The notes: generated by a model not told the origin, from the sequence alone. A stretch of DNA of 33,001 nt from Candidatus Hungatella pullicola (GCA_019114305.1 DXFU01000022.1:1-33001), one strand, 5' to 3'; counted from the first letter of the stretch, positions 11,365 through 19,737 are shown. Translations and numbers: made by a program.

Positions 11365-12207
11365 TTATTTTCCGCCTACATAGATCTCCAGATTTTTGTG
11401 GGCCTTTCGGTAGCCGGAAGGAGTCATGCCTGTCACGGACTTAAAAATCCTGTTAAAGTGGGTCAGATTAGAAAACCCGGTTTCCTGACAGATTGCGGTA
11501 ATATTTTTATCTGTTTCCATAAACAAGCGCTGAGCATTCATAATCCTGGTTACATTTACATACTGGATGACAGTAGTGTTGGTGTAGGCCTTAAATTCTC
11601 TGCAGAGATGGAATGTGCTGATATAAAATCTGTCTGCCAGATTTTCTAAGGTAATGTTTTCGTTGTAATGATTGTGAATATAGTGGATAATCTGGCTGAT
11701 CCTGTTTTGCTGTTCTGTTTTAATGGCAGAGGGAATCCGTTTCTGCCTTGCCAGATGATACAAAAGGAGATTTAGAAGGGAATGAGAGCATTCTTTCTGA
11801 AAGGCCTTGGGCTGTTCCTGCTCCTGAAGCAGTTCTGTCAGGATTCTTCCAATGACCTGCCTTTCCTTGAGATTCGTCTGATACATTCCATTGGATTCAT
11901 CTAAAAGCTTTATGAGTTCAGGGGATTCTACCTCGTCAGAACGGAAATACAGAACAATCCGCCTAAACGGCATATTCTGCGCTCCGTAGGAGTAGTGCAT
12001 AATATAAGGAGAGAACAGCATGAACTCTCCTCCTTTCAAAAGATAGACCTCATCCTGAAGCCTTTGATACCGTCCGCCCTCTTCTAAAAAATAAATTTCA
12101 TAATAATTGTGATAGTGAGGCTGGGTCATATTGTCATTAACCCCTGTAATTCGTTCACAGGCAATACTCGCCCCCTGGGCCATCATAATTCCTGCCTGAT
12201 CGAGCAT
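11365..12207 (-). CDS. AraC family transcriptional regulator with cupin sensor domain
   Basis: This 280-residue regulator has an N-terminal cupin-like sugar-sensing domain (HYHNYYEIYFLEEGG and LKGGEFMLFSPYIMHY) and a C-terminal pair of helix-turn-helix motifs (NITLENLADRFYISTFHLCREFKAY and KNITAICQETGFSNLTHFNRIFKSVTGMTPSGYRK). I moved the start to the ATG at 12207, preceded by AAGGGAGGAG with a 6-base gap. The upstream ATG at 12246 has no ribosome site and lies only 2 bases from a TATAAT box, so transcription likely begins inside that extension. It diverges from the GH31 gene and is the natural candidate to control it, and it may also control the MATE gene downstream. Confidence 0.92.
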   Translation of the reverse strand: MLDQAGIMMAQGASIACERITGVNDNMTQPHYHNYYEIYFLEEGGRYQRLQDEVYLLKGGEFMLFSPYIMHYSYGAQNMPFRRIVLYFRSDEVESPELIKLLDESNGMYQTNLKERQVIGRILTELLQEQEQPKAFQKECSHSLLNLLLYHLARQKRIPSAIKTEQQNRISQIIHYIHNHYNENITLENLADRFYISTFHLCREFKAYTNTTVIQYVNVTRIMNAQRLFMETDKNITAICQETGFSNLTHFNRIFKSVTGMTPSGYRKAHKNLEIYVGGK

Positions 12208-12248
12208 AGATCTCCTCCCTTCCGCTGTTTTGTCAAAATCTTTCATAA

Positions 12249-12277
12249 ATTATAACAAGGTCGTGACTTAAAAGCAA
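12249..12277 (-). promoter_or_regulatory. promoter of the araC-MATE unit
   Basis: On the minus strand TTGCTT (12277-12272) and TATAAT (12254-12249) are 17 bases apart. The -10 box is perfect and the -35 box weak. The predicted start near 12242 supports the shorter AraC protein. Confidence 0.55.
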
Positions 12278-12316
12278 GATATGTAAAAAATATACTGATA
12301 AATACCAATTATAGTC

Positions 12317-12346
12317 TAGATTTGCTGAGAGAACTATCCTTATAAT
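12317..12346 (+). promoter_or_regulatory. probable activator-dependent promoter of GH31 gene
   Basis: A perfect TATAAT at 12341-12346 has only a poor -35 candidate (TAGATT at 12317-12322, 18-base spacer). A weak -35 with a divergent AraC regulator suggests activation by that regulator. No AraC half-sites could be proven by eye. Confidence 0.42.
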
Positions 12347-12394
12347 GGGGTTACAGAGAATGAGAACCATCAAATTAAAAGGAGGTTATGTGAA

Positions 12395-14896
12395 ATGAAA
12401 GTTTGTACCACTGCATTTGCGGTAACCCAGGAGAGTAATTATTTTTCTGTAGCAACCAACTGCGTGGAAATCCGTATTTGGTTTGTGACAGACTCTGTGG
12501 TAAGGATACGGGCAGGATTTGACCAAGACTTTGCGGAAGAGTCTTACAGCCTGGTTATGACGGCCTGGGAAGACCGAATGGATGAGTTTTTAGGTAAATA
12601 CAGAAGACGGGTGGAAACAGCCAAAGCAGAACTAGATGATGGAATGGATAAGGCAGTAATTCGAGGACAGGAGCTGACGGTGGTTGTTGAGAAATCTCCT
12701 TTCCGTATTTGCGTATACGATAAGGAGGGAACCATGCTTCACAGTGACATTGTGGATCTGGCTTATCAGGAAGACTCCAACCATCGCCGGATCCACACCA
12801 GTGAAATCTCACCTGAAGACTGTTTCTATGGATTTGGCGAGAAAAGCGGCGAGTTTAATAAAGCCCAGAAATTTATGGGAATGAGTCCAAAAGACGCAAT
12901 GGGATATAATCCAAAGGAAACGGATTCCCTGTATAAACACATTCCGTTCTATATTAAGCTGAATCGTCAGACCCAAAAGGCTGTAGGATACTTCTATCAC
13001 AATACTTATGAATGTGATTTTGATATGGGCCGCGAAAAGAGCAATTACTGGAAAATGCACAGCCGTTACCGGACGGATGGGGGCGACATTGATTTGTTCC
13101 TGATTGCCGGTCCCTCTGTAAGGAAGGTCGTGGAGCGATATACAGATCTGACTGGAAAGTCGGCTCTTCTGCCCCGGTATGCCCTTGGATACCTGGGATC
13201 CTCTATGTATTATCCCGAGCTGGAATCGGACTGTGACGATGCGATCCTGGAATTTATTGACACAACAAAGGAAGAAAAAATTCCTGTAGATGGTTTTCAG
13301 CTGTCTTCCGGCTACTGTACAGTGGAGACAGACAAGGGAGTAAAGCGCTGTGTATTTACCTGGAACAAGAAGCGTTTTAAGAATCCAAGAGAATTTTTCA
13401 AGGAGATGAAAGATAGGGGAATTACAGTAACCCCTAATGTAAAACCGGGAGTTCTTCTCATTCATCCTATGGCTGAGGATATGAAAAAGAAGGGGATGTT
13501 TATTAAGGCAAGTGACAGCGACAACCCGGGAATCGGAACCTGGTGGGGCGGTCAGGGCATGTTCGTTGACTTTACGAAAAAATCTGCTCGTGAGGACTGG
13601 AAAAAACTTTTAAAAGAAAATGTTTTGGACTATGGGACCTGTTCCATATGGAATGACAACTGTGAGTATGACAGTCTGGTAGACAAGGACTGCCGCTGTG
13701 ACTTTGAAGGAAAGGGAGGCACAGTTGGACAGCTGAAATCCGTAATGGCCAATATTATGTGTCAGATTACAGACGAGGCAGTTTGTGAGACCTTTGAAAA
13801 TACCCGCCCCTATATTGTATGCCGTTCCGGACACTGTGGAATTCAGCGATACGCCCAGACCTGGGCCGGGGATAACCTGACCTGCTGGGAGTCTTTAAAA
13901 TACAATATTGCCACCATTCTGGGAATGGGGTTATCCGGCGTGGCAAATCAGGGATGTGATATTGGAGGATTTTATGGACCCGCTCCGGAGGGAGAACTGT
14001 TTCTGCGCTGGATTCAGAACGGAATTTTTCAGCCTCGTTTCTCCATTCATTCTACTAATACAGACAACACTGTAACAGAGCCATGGATGTACAGCGACTT
14101 AAAGGACGAAATCCGGCGGGCTATTGAGTTTCGGTATCGGCTGAGTCCATATCTCTATTCTCTAATGGAGCGGGCTCACCGAATGGGACTTCCCATTATG
14201 GAGCCTATGTGCAGCGCTTTCCAGAACGATCCCAAGTGTTATGAAGAGGGGGTTGATTTCATGTTCGGCGACTCTCTCCTGGTTGCCAATGTGGTGGAGA
14301 AAGGGGCCAAAACCCGAAGCGTTTATCTGCCAAAAGGAGCTGTGTTCTATGATTTTTACACCAGAGAGGCTTATACAGGGGGACAGACAATCGAAATTCC
14401 AGTTACTTTAAGTACTATTCCTCTGTTTGTCAGAAGCGGAGCCATTATTCCTATGGCATCCAATCAAATGACTAATTTGGCAACACAAAAGGCGGTAGGA
14501 ATTAATCTTTTGTGTGCGGCAGACAGAGATGGGGAATTTGATCTCTATGAGGACGACGGCATAACCAAGGATTACGAGAACGGGGGATATTTAAGAACCC
14601 ATATTGTCATGACAGCCGGAGAGCGGACGTATTTGGATTTTACGGTGGAGGGAAATTATGAGACAGCAGTGGAAGATCTGGCTATTGATATGATACACCG
14701 AGAGAAGGCTCCTTATTGGGTAGCTGTTGATGGTGTGCAGATTCCCCATTTCCTGCACAGGAGAAAATATGAGGAGGCTGAATGCGGCTGGTATTACAGC
14801 CAGAGACTAAAGTCAGTTCAGATAAAATATAAGAACCCGAAAAAGAATCATCAGGTTCTTATATCCTTTGAACAGTTTGATTTAATTGGAATGTAA
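12395..14896 (+). CDS. GH31 alpha-glucosidase-like glycoside hydrolase
   Basis: This 833-residue protein has no signal peptide, so it should act in the cytoplasm. The order is an N-terminal beta-sandwich (about 1-250, with FYGFGEKSGEFNK), a GH31 TIM barrel (about 255-600) and C-terminal beta domains. The barrel has the nucleophile region IWNDNCE with D421, and the acid/base region RSGHCGIQRYAQTWAGDN with D493. GH31 enzymes release alpha-linked glucose or xylose by retention. The usual DMNE after the tryptophan is DNCE here, so exact specificity is open. AAAGGAGG sets the ATG. The divergent AraC gene suggests sugar-induced expression. It converges with the next gene, leaving only 11 bases. Confidence 0.93.
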   Translation: MKVCTTAFAVTQESNYFSVATNCVEIRIWFVTDSVVRIRAGFDQDFAEESYSLVMTAWEDRMDEFLGKYRRRVETAKAELDDGMDKAVIRGQELTVVVEKSPFRICVYDKEGTMLHSDIVDLAYQEDSNHRRIHTSEISPEDCFYGFGEKSGEFNKAQKFMGMSPKDAMGYNPKETDSLYKHIPFYIKLNRQTQKAVGYFYHNTYECDFDMGREKSNYWKMHSRYRTDGGDIDLFLIAGPSVRKVVERYTDLTGKSALLPRYALGYLGSSMYYPELESDCDDAILEFIDTTKEEKIPVDGFQLSSGYCTVETDKGVKRCVFTWNKKRFKNPREFFKEMKDRGITVTPNVKPGVLLIHPMAEDMKKKGMFIKASDSDNPGIGTWWGGQGMFVDFTKKSAREDWKKLLKENVLDYGTCSIWNDNCEYDSLVDKDCRCDFEGKGGTVGQLKSVMANIMCQITDEAVCETFENTRPYIVCRSGHCGIQRYAQTWAGDNLTCWESLKYNIATILGMGLSGVANQGCDIGGFYGPAPEGELFLRWIQNGIFQPRFSIHSTNTDNTVTEPWMYSDLKDEIRRAIEFRYRLSPYLYSLMERAHRMGLPIMEPMCSAFQNDPKCYEEGVDFMFGDSLLVANVVEKGAKTRSVYLPKGAVFYDFYTREAYTGGQTIEIPVTLSTIPLFVRSGAIIPMASNQMTNLATQKAVGINLLCAADRDGEFDLYEDDGITKDYENGGYLRTHIVMTAGERTYLDFTVEGNYETAVEDLAIDMIHREKAPYWVAVDGVQIPHFLHRRKYEEAECGWYYSQRLKSVQIKYKNPKKNHQVLISFEQFDLIGM

Positions 14897-14907
14897 ACCG
14901 ATAAAGG

Positions 14908-15624
14908 TTAAGAGGGATTGCAGGCATTGACAAAGGCATGAAACATACGGGCCATGGCAGGCTGTGTCTCCCACATGTATTCCGGATGCCACTGGACGCC
15001 CAGGAAGAAAGGACAGCCCGGGTGTTCGACGGCCTCTATGATGCCGTCTTCGGAATAGCCTGCAGCCTTCAAGCCCGGAGCCAGATCCCGTATGGCCTGA
15101 TGGTGCATGCTGTTTACCTTTATTTCACAGCAGTCCAGAACAGAGGACAGGAGGCTGTCTGGATTTACAGTTACCGTATGAGATGGAAGGCGGTAGTCAA
15201 AGGTTTGGGAATGTGCCAGGGGAAAGGGTGAGGAAACCTGAGAATCTATGTCCTGCCATAACGTCCCGCCTAAAGCCACGTTTAAAAGCTGAATCCCGCG
15301 GCAGATGCCCAGGACAGGCTTTCCTGTTTTCATGGCAAGGGGCAGCAGGGAAAGCTCCAGCCTGTCTCTTTCATCACAGATTTCACCGCAGTTTTTATGT
15401 ACCTCCTGGTTATAGTGAAAGGGATGAATATCAGGGCCTCCCGTAAAGAGAAATCCATCTGCCATAGAAAGAATCTGCTTCAGATCTTCTCCTTCTGAAT
15501 AAAGAGAGATGGTAAAGGGGATGGCACCGGCGGCCTTTAAGGCCTTTAAATAGGTGTATTTCACATAGGTAATCTGCTCCTTGGAATGATAGGAAGGAGT
15601 AACTGCAATGAAAGGTTTTTTCAT
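14908..15624 (-). CDS. peptidase C26 / gamma-glutamyl-GABA hydrolase-like protein
   Basis: This 238-residue class-I glutamine amidotransferase fold has the complete catalytic triad: C108 in GICRG, H213 and E215 in QWHPEYM. The motifs DGFLFTGGPDIHP and NSMHHQAI match the PuuD-like C26 family, which hydrolyses gamma-glutamyl amides such as gamma-glutamyl-GABA in polyamine breakdown. No other polyamine gene is nearby, so the substrate is uncertain. Its start has a GAAGGGAG site about 11 bases upstream. It faces the GH31 gene tail to tail and is separated from the ferredoxin terminator by 38 bases. Confidence 0.88.
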   Translation of the reverse strand: MKKPFIAVTPSYHSKEQITYVKYTYLKALKAAGAIPFTISLYSEGEDLKQILSMADGFLFTGGPDIHPFHYNQEVHKNCGEICDERDRLELSLLPLAMKTGKPVLGICRGIQLLNVALGGTLWQDIDSQVSSPFPLAHSQTFDYRLPSHTVTVNPDSLLSSVLDCCEIKVNSMHHQAIRDLAPGLKAAGYSEDGIIEAVEHPGCPFFLGVQWHPEYMWETQPAMARMFHAFVNACNPS

Positions 15625-15662
15625 GGACGGACAATCTCCCTTCTAAGAATTTATTTTACTGC

Positions 15663-15697
15663 AAAAAAATGCCTCTTTCGTAAAACGAAAGAGGCAT
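15663..15697 (-). terminator. terminator of the ferredoxin gene
   Basis: A 13-base perfect stem (15669-15681 with 15685-15697) has a 3-base loop and is followed on the minus strand by a run of seven T. It ends the ferredoxin transcript and isolates it from the C26 gene. Confidence 0.93.
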
Positions 15698-15719
15698 TGA
15701 ATTTGCGATTAAGCTTCGA

Positions 15720-15887
15720 TTAGCCCTCGATAGCGCCTACTGGGCATGTTCCTGCGCATGTACCACAGTCGATGCATGTATCAGCGTCGATAACGTACTT
15801 GCCATCTCCCTCAGAAATAGCGCCTACTGGACATTCACCTGCGCAAGTACCGCAGCTTACACAGCTATCACCAATTACATATGCCAT
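15720..15887 (-). CDS. 2[4Fe-4S] clostridial-type ferredoxin
   Basis: This 55-residue protein has two near-identical halves, each with CxxCxxCxxxCP: C9/C12/C15/C19 and C38/C41/C44/C48. Such ferredoxins carry two low-potential clusters and move one electron per cluster in anaerobic metabolism. The ATG at 15887 has AGGAGG on the minus strand (15902-15897) with a 9-base gap. It lies 95 bases after the PFL-activating enzyme on the same strand with no clear terminator between them, so partial cotranscription is possible. A role as electron donor to that radical-SAM enzyme is inference. Confidence 0.97.
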   Translation of the reverse strand: MAYVIGDSCVSCGTCAGECPVGAISEGDGKYVIDADTCIDCGTCAGTCPVGAIEG

Positions 15888-15926
15888 AATAACTTACCTC
15901 CTTATATTCTATACATTTGTCTTTAT

Positions 15927-15935
15927 TTTATACCA
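15927..15935 (-). promoter_or_regulatory. possible extended -10 promoter of the ferredoxin gene
   Basis: Minus-strand TGGTATAAA fits the TGnTATAAT extended -10 form, 25 bases before the ribosome site. A -35 candidate (TTGAAT) is only 15 bases upstream, so the promoter rests on the extended -10. Confidence 0.4.
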
Positions 15936-15982
15936 GAATGACAAAAGATTCAAGTGGAAAATCCTTCTGTCTATGTTCTAAA

Positions 15983-16750
15983 TCAGGAGCAAGAAGGAGA
16001 GGACAGACTGGCTCTTCGATCCCGGATTCCCCGAAGAATTGATTTTTTGGCTTCGAGGGCTCCGTCTTTGGACATGGGAGAAATGTCTTTCAAGGGATAA
16101 TCCATTCCCAGCTGCTGGTATTTTACCTTTCCCATATCGTGATAAGGCAGAACATCCAATGCCTTAACCATTTTGAGACCGCCGATAAACCAGCCCAGCT
16201 CATAAAGATCCTTTTCATTGTCCGTAATTGTGGGAACCACCACATGACGAATCCACATGGGAACTCCCTTTTCATTTAAGTAGGAAGCAAAAGCAAGAAT
16301 CCTCTGGTTTGAATGGCCGGTTAACGTTTTGTGCTTTTCCGGCTGAATCTGTTTGATATCCAGCATAACCAGACAGGTGGATGCCAGGAGGCGATCCAGC
16401 TTTTCAAGGTAAACGGGGTTATCTGGCAGAAAGGTGATTCCTGAAGTATCCAGGCAGGTGTGGATGTCCCTTGCTCTTGCCTTTTCAAACAGCTCCGTTA
16501 CAAACTCAATCTGCATCAAAGGTTCTCCGCCTGTGACAGTAATTCCGCCGCCTTTGTAAAAGGGGCGGGAGGATTCATACTGTGCTAAAATCTCTTCTGC
16601 TGTCATATCGGTTCCGCCTGCCATGTCCCAGGTGTCCGGGTTATGACAGTACAGGCATCTCATAGGACAGCCTTTGGTAAAAACAACCATACGAACTCCG
16701 GGACCGTCTACGGTACCGAAGCTTTCTATGGAATGAATATGTCCTGTCAT
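15983..16750 (-). CDS. pflA: pyruvate formate-lyase activating enzyme (radical SAM)
   Basis: This 255-residue radical-SAM enzyme makes the glycyl radical on PFL using S-adenosylmethionine and an electron. The cluster motif CPMRCLYC has C28, C32 and C35. The SAM-binding GGEP is in VTGGEPLMQ. The N-terminal SIESFGTVDGPGVR is diagnostic for PFL-type activases, and the length is the compact form without extra ferredoxin clusters. It follows the split PFL genes by 193 bases, with a hairpin terminator between them, so it depends on read-through or its own promoter. Its partner should be the separate glycyl-radical subunit encoded upstream, which carries RVSGYAV. Confidence 0.96.
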   Translation of the reverse strand: MTGHIHSIESFGTVDGPGVRMVVFTKGCPMRCLYCHNPDTWDMAGGTDMTAEEILAQYESSRPFYKGGGITVTGGEPLMQIEFVTELFEKARARDIHTCLDTSGITFLPDNPVYLEKLDRLLASTCLVMLDIKQIQPEKHKTLTGHSNQRILAFASYLNEKGVPMWIRHVVVPTITDNEKDLYELGWFIGGLKMVKALDVLPYHDMGKVKYQQLGMDYPLKDISPMSKDGALEAKKSILRGIRDRRASLSSPSCS

Positions 16751-16839
16751 GGATTAAACACGTCCTTTCCCTAAATCCGCCGCCGGGCCAACCTGGTGCT
16801 TCTCAATAGATGCAGATTGTCAGACGGCAGAACTTCCAT

Positions 16840-16915
16840 AAAAAGGCAGCAGGCCAAGATCAAGAAGTTTGACCTTGGCCGTAATGGGTCCTTTACAGGC
16901 CGCCTGCCTGTGAAT
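16840..16915 (-). terminator. branched terminator after the split PFL genes
   Basis: On the minus strand an outer imperfect helix (GGCAGGCGGCC with GGCCTGCTGCC) encloses an inner hairpin, GGCCAAG with CTTGGCC at 16852-16880, and is followed by TTTTT. It probably lowers transcription into pflA, setting a high PFL to activase ratio. Confidence 0.7.
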
Positions 16916-16943
16916 GTTGCTTGTTAAATTTTCTGAGAGAAAA

Positions 16944-17189
16944 TTACATTGCATTGTGGAAAGTACGGGAAATAACCTCGTCCTGCTGTTCCTTAGTCAG
17001 CTTAATAAAGTTTACGGCATAACCGGAAACACGTACAGTCAGCTGAGGATAATTCTCCGGATGCTTCTGAGCGTCCAGAAGAGTTTCTTTGGTAAATACA
17101 TTAACATTTAAGTGATGGCCGCCTTCTGCAGCGTATCCATCTAACAGATTTACAAGGTTATTGATCTGAGCTTCACTGATATTTGCCAT
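16944..17189 (-). CDS. separate glycyl-radical subunit of pyruvate formate-lyase (GrcA-like)
   Basis: This 81-residue protein is almost exactly the missing C-terminus of PFL. It has NLVNLLDGY, the GGHHLNVNV strand, [16 protein letters not shown] and the radical loop RVSGYAV with G56, then [14 protein letters not shown]. In ordinary PFL these residues are the last 60 or so of one chain. Here they have their own ATG and AGGAGG site, so the radical is carried in trans. Escherichia coli GrcA (YfiD) is a similar stand-alone domain, but there it repairs an intact PFL. Here the body lacks the domain, so this protein should be essential for activity. It is the third gene of the unit, 25 bases after the middle gene. 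Confidence 0.9.
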   Translation of the reverse strand: MANISEAQINNLVNLLDGYAAEGGHHLNVNVFTKETLLDAQKHPENYPQLTVRVSGYAVNFIKLTKEQQDEVISRTFHNAM

Positions 17190-17214
17190 TTTATAGTCCT
17201 CCTATTTTGTTGAA

Positions 17215-17484
17215 TTAATAAGTGTCGTCCATCTCTGTACGGCTGTTCTCCGGACTCTCTTCGTCAGTGTCAAGTCCCTGAAATAAGGTAGGGATATTGC
17301 AGGCAAGGTCGCCGGCTGCACAGTCCAGAGAATTTAAAGTAGTAACGGTTTTGGCCATAGTTTTTTCTGCGCTTATTTTCCCATCCTGGGAAACACTGAT
17401 ATTCATATGGCCGCCATTGCTGGACATAAAGCTGTCCAGCATTGATACGATATCATCAATCTGCTTGTCAGTAGGATTTGCCAC
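17215..17484 (-). CDS. radical-less paralogue of the PFL glycyl-radical subunit, CX6C protein
   Basis: This 89-residue protein of unknown function lies between the PFL body and the radical subunit. Its first 31 residues align without gaps to those of the 81-residue neighbour: MAN....QI...V..LD, then GH.N..V with H26, N28 and V31 shared. After that it diverges completely. The glycyl loop RVSGYAV is absent, and instead there is SLDCAAGDLACNIPTLF, with a CX6C pair at C55 and C62, and an acidic tail. The start is GTG at 17484 with AAGGGAG 7 bases before it. It may dock on the PFL body in the same way and act as a placeholder, assembly factor or thiol sensor; that is inference from position and the shared N-terminus. 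Confidence 0.82.
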   Translation of the reverse strand: MANPTDKQIDDIVSMLDSFMSSNGGHMNISVSQDGKISAEKTMAKTVTTLNSLDCAAGDLACNIPTLFQGLDTDEESPENSRTEMDDTY

Positions 17485-17499
17485 AATGACACTCCCTTT

Positions 17500-19563
17500 C
17501 TAGTTTTTCTGGTCTTCTGTCAGATTCAATTCCAGATCCACCTCAAGATCTCCGGAGAAGATCTGATCTTCTTTGCCCAGAGCTCCTGGAACGATGGAGA
17601 AGGTGTTGGAAATACCATCCTGAGCATCCTTAAATGGAAGCTTGGCAACGGAAGCAAGGGAAGCGACAGCACCGTGGGTATCACGTCTGTGCATTGGGTT
17701 GGCTCCTGGAGCAAAGGCTTCTCCGGCTTTTCTTCCGTCAGGAGTTGCGCCTGTATTCTTACCGTATACAACATTGGAAGTAATGGTAAGGATAGAGGTG
17801 GTTGGAATACCGCCTCTGTAGGTGTGGTTTCCTTTTACATAATTCATGAAGGTATGAACCAGGTCGCTTGCAATCTGGTCTACACGGTCATCGTTGTTGC
17901 CGTATTTTGGGAAATCTCCCTCTACTTCATAATCTACAACAATTCCGTTTTCATCACGGATGGTCTTAACCTTTGCGTACTTAATAGCGGATAAAGAGTC
18001 TGCCACTACGGAAAGGCCTGCAATACCGGTAGCAAACCAGCGAGTTACCTTTTTGTCGTGAAGAGACATCTGAAGACGCTCGTAGCAGTATTTGTCATGC
18101 ATATAGTGGATGATGTTGAGAGTATTTACGTAAACTCTTGCCAGCCACTGCATCATATCTTTGTATGCGGACATAACCTCATCATAATCCAGATACTCGG
18201 ATGTGATTGGACGGTACTTTGGTCCTACCTGCTTTTTGGAAACTTCGTCTACACCGCCGTTGATAGCGTAGAGAAGACATTTTGCCAGGTTAGCACGGGC
18301 TCCGAAGAACTGCATTTCCTTGCCGACTCTCATAGAAGATACGCAGCAGGCGATCGCGTAATCATCGCCGTGTGTTACTCTCATTAAGTCATCGTTCTCA
18401 TACTGAATAGAAGAAGACTGAATGGAGGTTTTAGCGCAGAAACGCTTGAAATTCTCAGGCAGTCTTGTGGACCATAATACAGTTAAGTTTGGTTCTGGAG
18501 CGGTTCCAAGATTTTCCAGAGTGTGAAGATAACGGAAGGACATCTTTGTTACCATGTGACGTCCGTCGATACCAACACCTCCGATGGACTCAGTTACCCA
18601 GGTTGGGTCTCCGGAGAACAGTTCATTGTACTCTGGAGTACGGGCAAATTTTACAAGACGAAGCTTCATGATGAAATGGTCTACAAACTCCTGAATCTCC
18701 TCCTCTGTAAAAGTTCCTTCTGCAAGGTCTCTCTGAGCATAGATATCAATGAAAGTTGAAGTACGTCCTAAGGACATAGCAGCGCCGTTCTGCTCTTTTA
18801 CAGCAGCCAGATAACCGAAATAGGTCCACTGGATGGCTTCTTTTACATTGGTGGCCGGCTTGGAAATGTCATATCCGTAGATCTGGCCTAATTTCTTTAA
18901 CTCGCCAAGAGCGCGGATCTGCTCGGACAGCTCTTCCCTTTCGCGGATAACGTCAGAGTACATAATTGTACGAGTAGTTGCCTTCTGTTCTTCCTTGTCC
19001 TCAATGAGACGGTCAACACCGTACAGAGCAACACGACGATAGTCGCCGATGATACGGCCGCGGCCATAAGCATCAGGAAGACCTGTGATAATATGGTTGG
19101 AACGGCAGGCGCGCATTTCTGGTGTATATGCATCGAAAACACCTGCGTTATGTGTCTTTCTGTGAACCGTGAAAAATTCTTTGATTTCAGGATCAACGGT
19201 ATAACCGTTGTCGGAGCAGGCCTTCTCTGCCATGCGGATACCGCCGTAAGGCTGTAAGGAACGTTTGAAAGGCTTGTCAGTCTGGAAACCTACAATTGTT
19301 TCCTTATCCTTGTCAAGGTAGCCTGGACCATGAGATGTGATAGTTGAAATCACTTTCGTGTCCATATCCAGAACACCGCCTGCTTCTCTTTCTTTTTTAG
19401 ATAATTCCAGAACCTGGTTCCAAAGGTCTTTGGTAGCCTGAGTTGGTCCGACTAAGAAAGAATCATCTCCATCATAGGGGGTGTAGTTTTTCTGGATAAA
19501 ATCTCTGACGTTGACTTCTCTTTCCCATACACCGCCGTTGAACTCTCTCCATTCTGGTCTCAT
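17500..19563 (-). CDS. pflB: pyruvate formate-lyase body lacking the glycyl-radical domain
   Basis: This 687-residue protein is the ten-stranded barrel of PFL, which cleaves pyruvate with CoA to acetyl-CoA and formate. The catalytic cysteine pair is C406-C407 in [32 protein letters not shown] marks the true start at 19563 (GGAGG 10 bases before); the reading frame extends 20 residues upstream without support. It ends after [21 protein letters not shown] and a short acidic tail, before the segment that carries the glycyl radical in normal PFL of about 740-760 residues. The radical domain is in the gene two places downstream. The stop is a single TAG with no in-frame continuation, so this is a real split, not a frameshift. 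Confidence 0.95.
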   Translation of the reverse strand: MRPEWREFNGGVWEREVNVRDFIQKNYTPYDGDDSFLVGPTQATKDLWNQVLELSKKEREAGGVLDMDTKVISTITSHGPGYLDKDKETIVGFQTDKPFKRSLQPYGGIRMAEKACSDNGYTVDPEIKEFFTVHRKTHNAGVFDAYTPEMRACRSNHIITGLPDAYGRGRIIGDYRRVALYGVDRLIEDKEEQKATTRTIMYSDVIREREELSEQIRALGELKKLGQIYGYDISKPATNVKEAIQWTYFGYLAAVKEQNGAAMSLGRTSTFIDIYAQRDLAEGTFTEEEIQEFVDHFIMKLRLVKFARTPEYNELFSGDPTWVTESIGGVGIDGRHMVTKMSFRYLHTLENLGTAPEPNLTVLWSTRLPENFKRFCAKTSIQSSSIQYENDDLMRVTHGDDYAIACCVSSMRVGKEMQFFGARANLAKCLLYAINGGVDEVSKKQVGPKYRPITSEYLDYDEVMSAYKDMMQWLARVYVNTLNIIHYMHDKYCYERLQMSLHDKKVTRWFATGIAGLSVVADSLSAIKYAKVKTIRDENGIVVDYEVEGDFPKYGNNDDRVDQIASDLVHTFMNYVKGNHTYRGGIPTTSILTITSNVVYGKNTGATPDGRKAGEAFAPGANPMHRRDTHGAVASLASVAKLPFKDAQDGISNTFSIVPGALGKEDQIFSGDLEVDLELNLTEDQKN

Positions 19564-19623
19564 AAATATTGTACCTCCGTGATAATAAATTGATAAGTGG
19601 AAATAATGAGTAAATGGTATCAA

Positions 19624-19644
19624 AAGTTATATTTCATATAACTT
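19624..19644. promoter_or_regulatory. palindromic operator in the pfl leader
   Basis: A perfect inverted repeat, AAGTTATAT and ATATAACTT separated by TTC, lies about 7-27 bases downstream of the predicted pfl transcription start. Position and symmetry suggest a repressor site, possibly redox- or CRP/FNR-like, but it does not match a consensus that I can name with confidence. Confidence 0.5.
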
Positions 19645-19657
19645 CTGTATGGAATAT

Positions 19658-19686
19658 ATTATAAATGAATACTGTATACACGTCAA
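19658..19686 (-). promoter_or_regulatory. pfl operon promoter
   Basis: On the minus strand TTGACG (19686-19681) and TATAAT (19663-19658) are 17 bases apart, giving a start near 19651 and an 88-base leader. This is a strong promoter, fitting an abundant fermentation enzyme. Confidence 0.85.
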
Positions 19687-19737
19687 GCAAAACTTACAGG
19701 AATTTCTCCTTTTTTCTTCAAAGAAAAAGGACAGATC

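Noticed and set aside
12809-13465. 218-residue minus-strand reading frame inside the GH31 gene
   Set aside because: Shadow of the real gene; no promoter, ribosome site or recognisable domain.
15720-15887. Near-repeat within the ferredoxin gene as a possible direct repeat element
   Set aside because: It reflects the ancient duplication of the two CxxCxxCxxxCP halves of the protein.
16914-17111. 65-residue plus-strand reading frame across the radical-subunit gene
   Set aside because: Antisense to the conserved glycyl-radical domain.
17200-17502. Idea that PFL is broken by a frameshift or sequencing error
   Set aside because: The body has its own stop. A complete gene with its own ribosome site lies between it and the radical subunit, and both small proteins have matching MAN starts, so a designed split is more likely.
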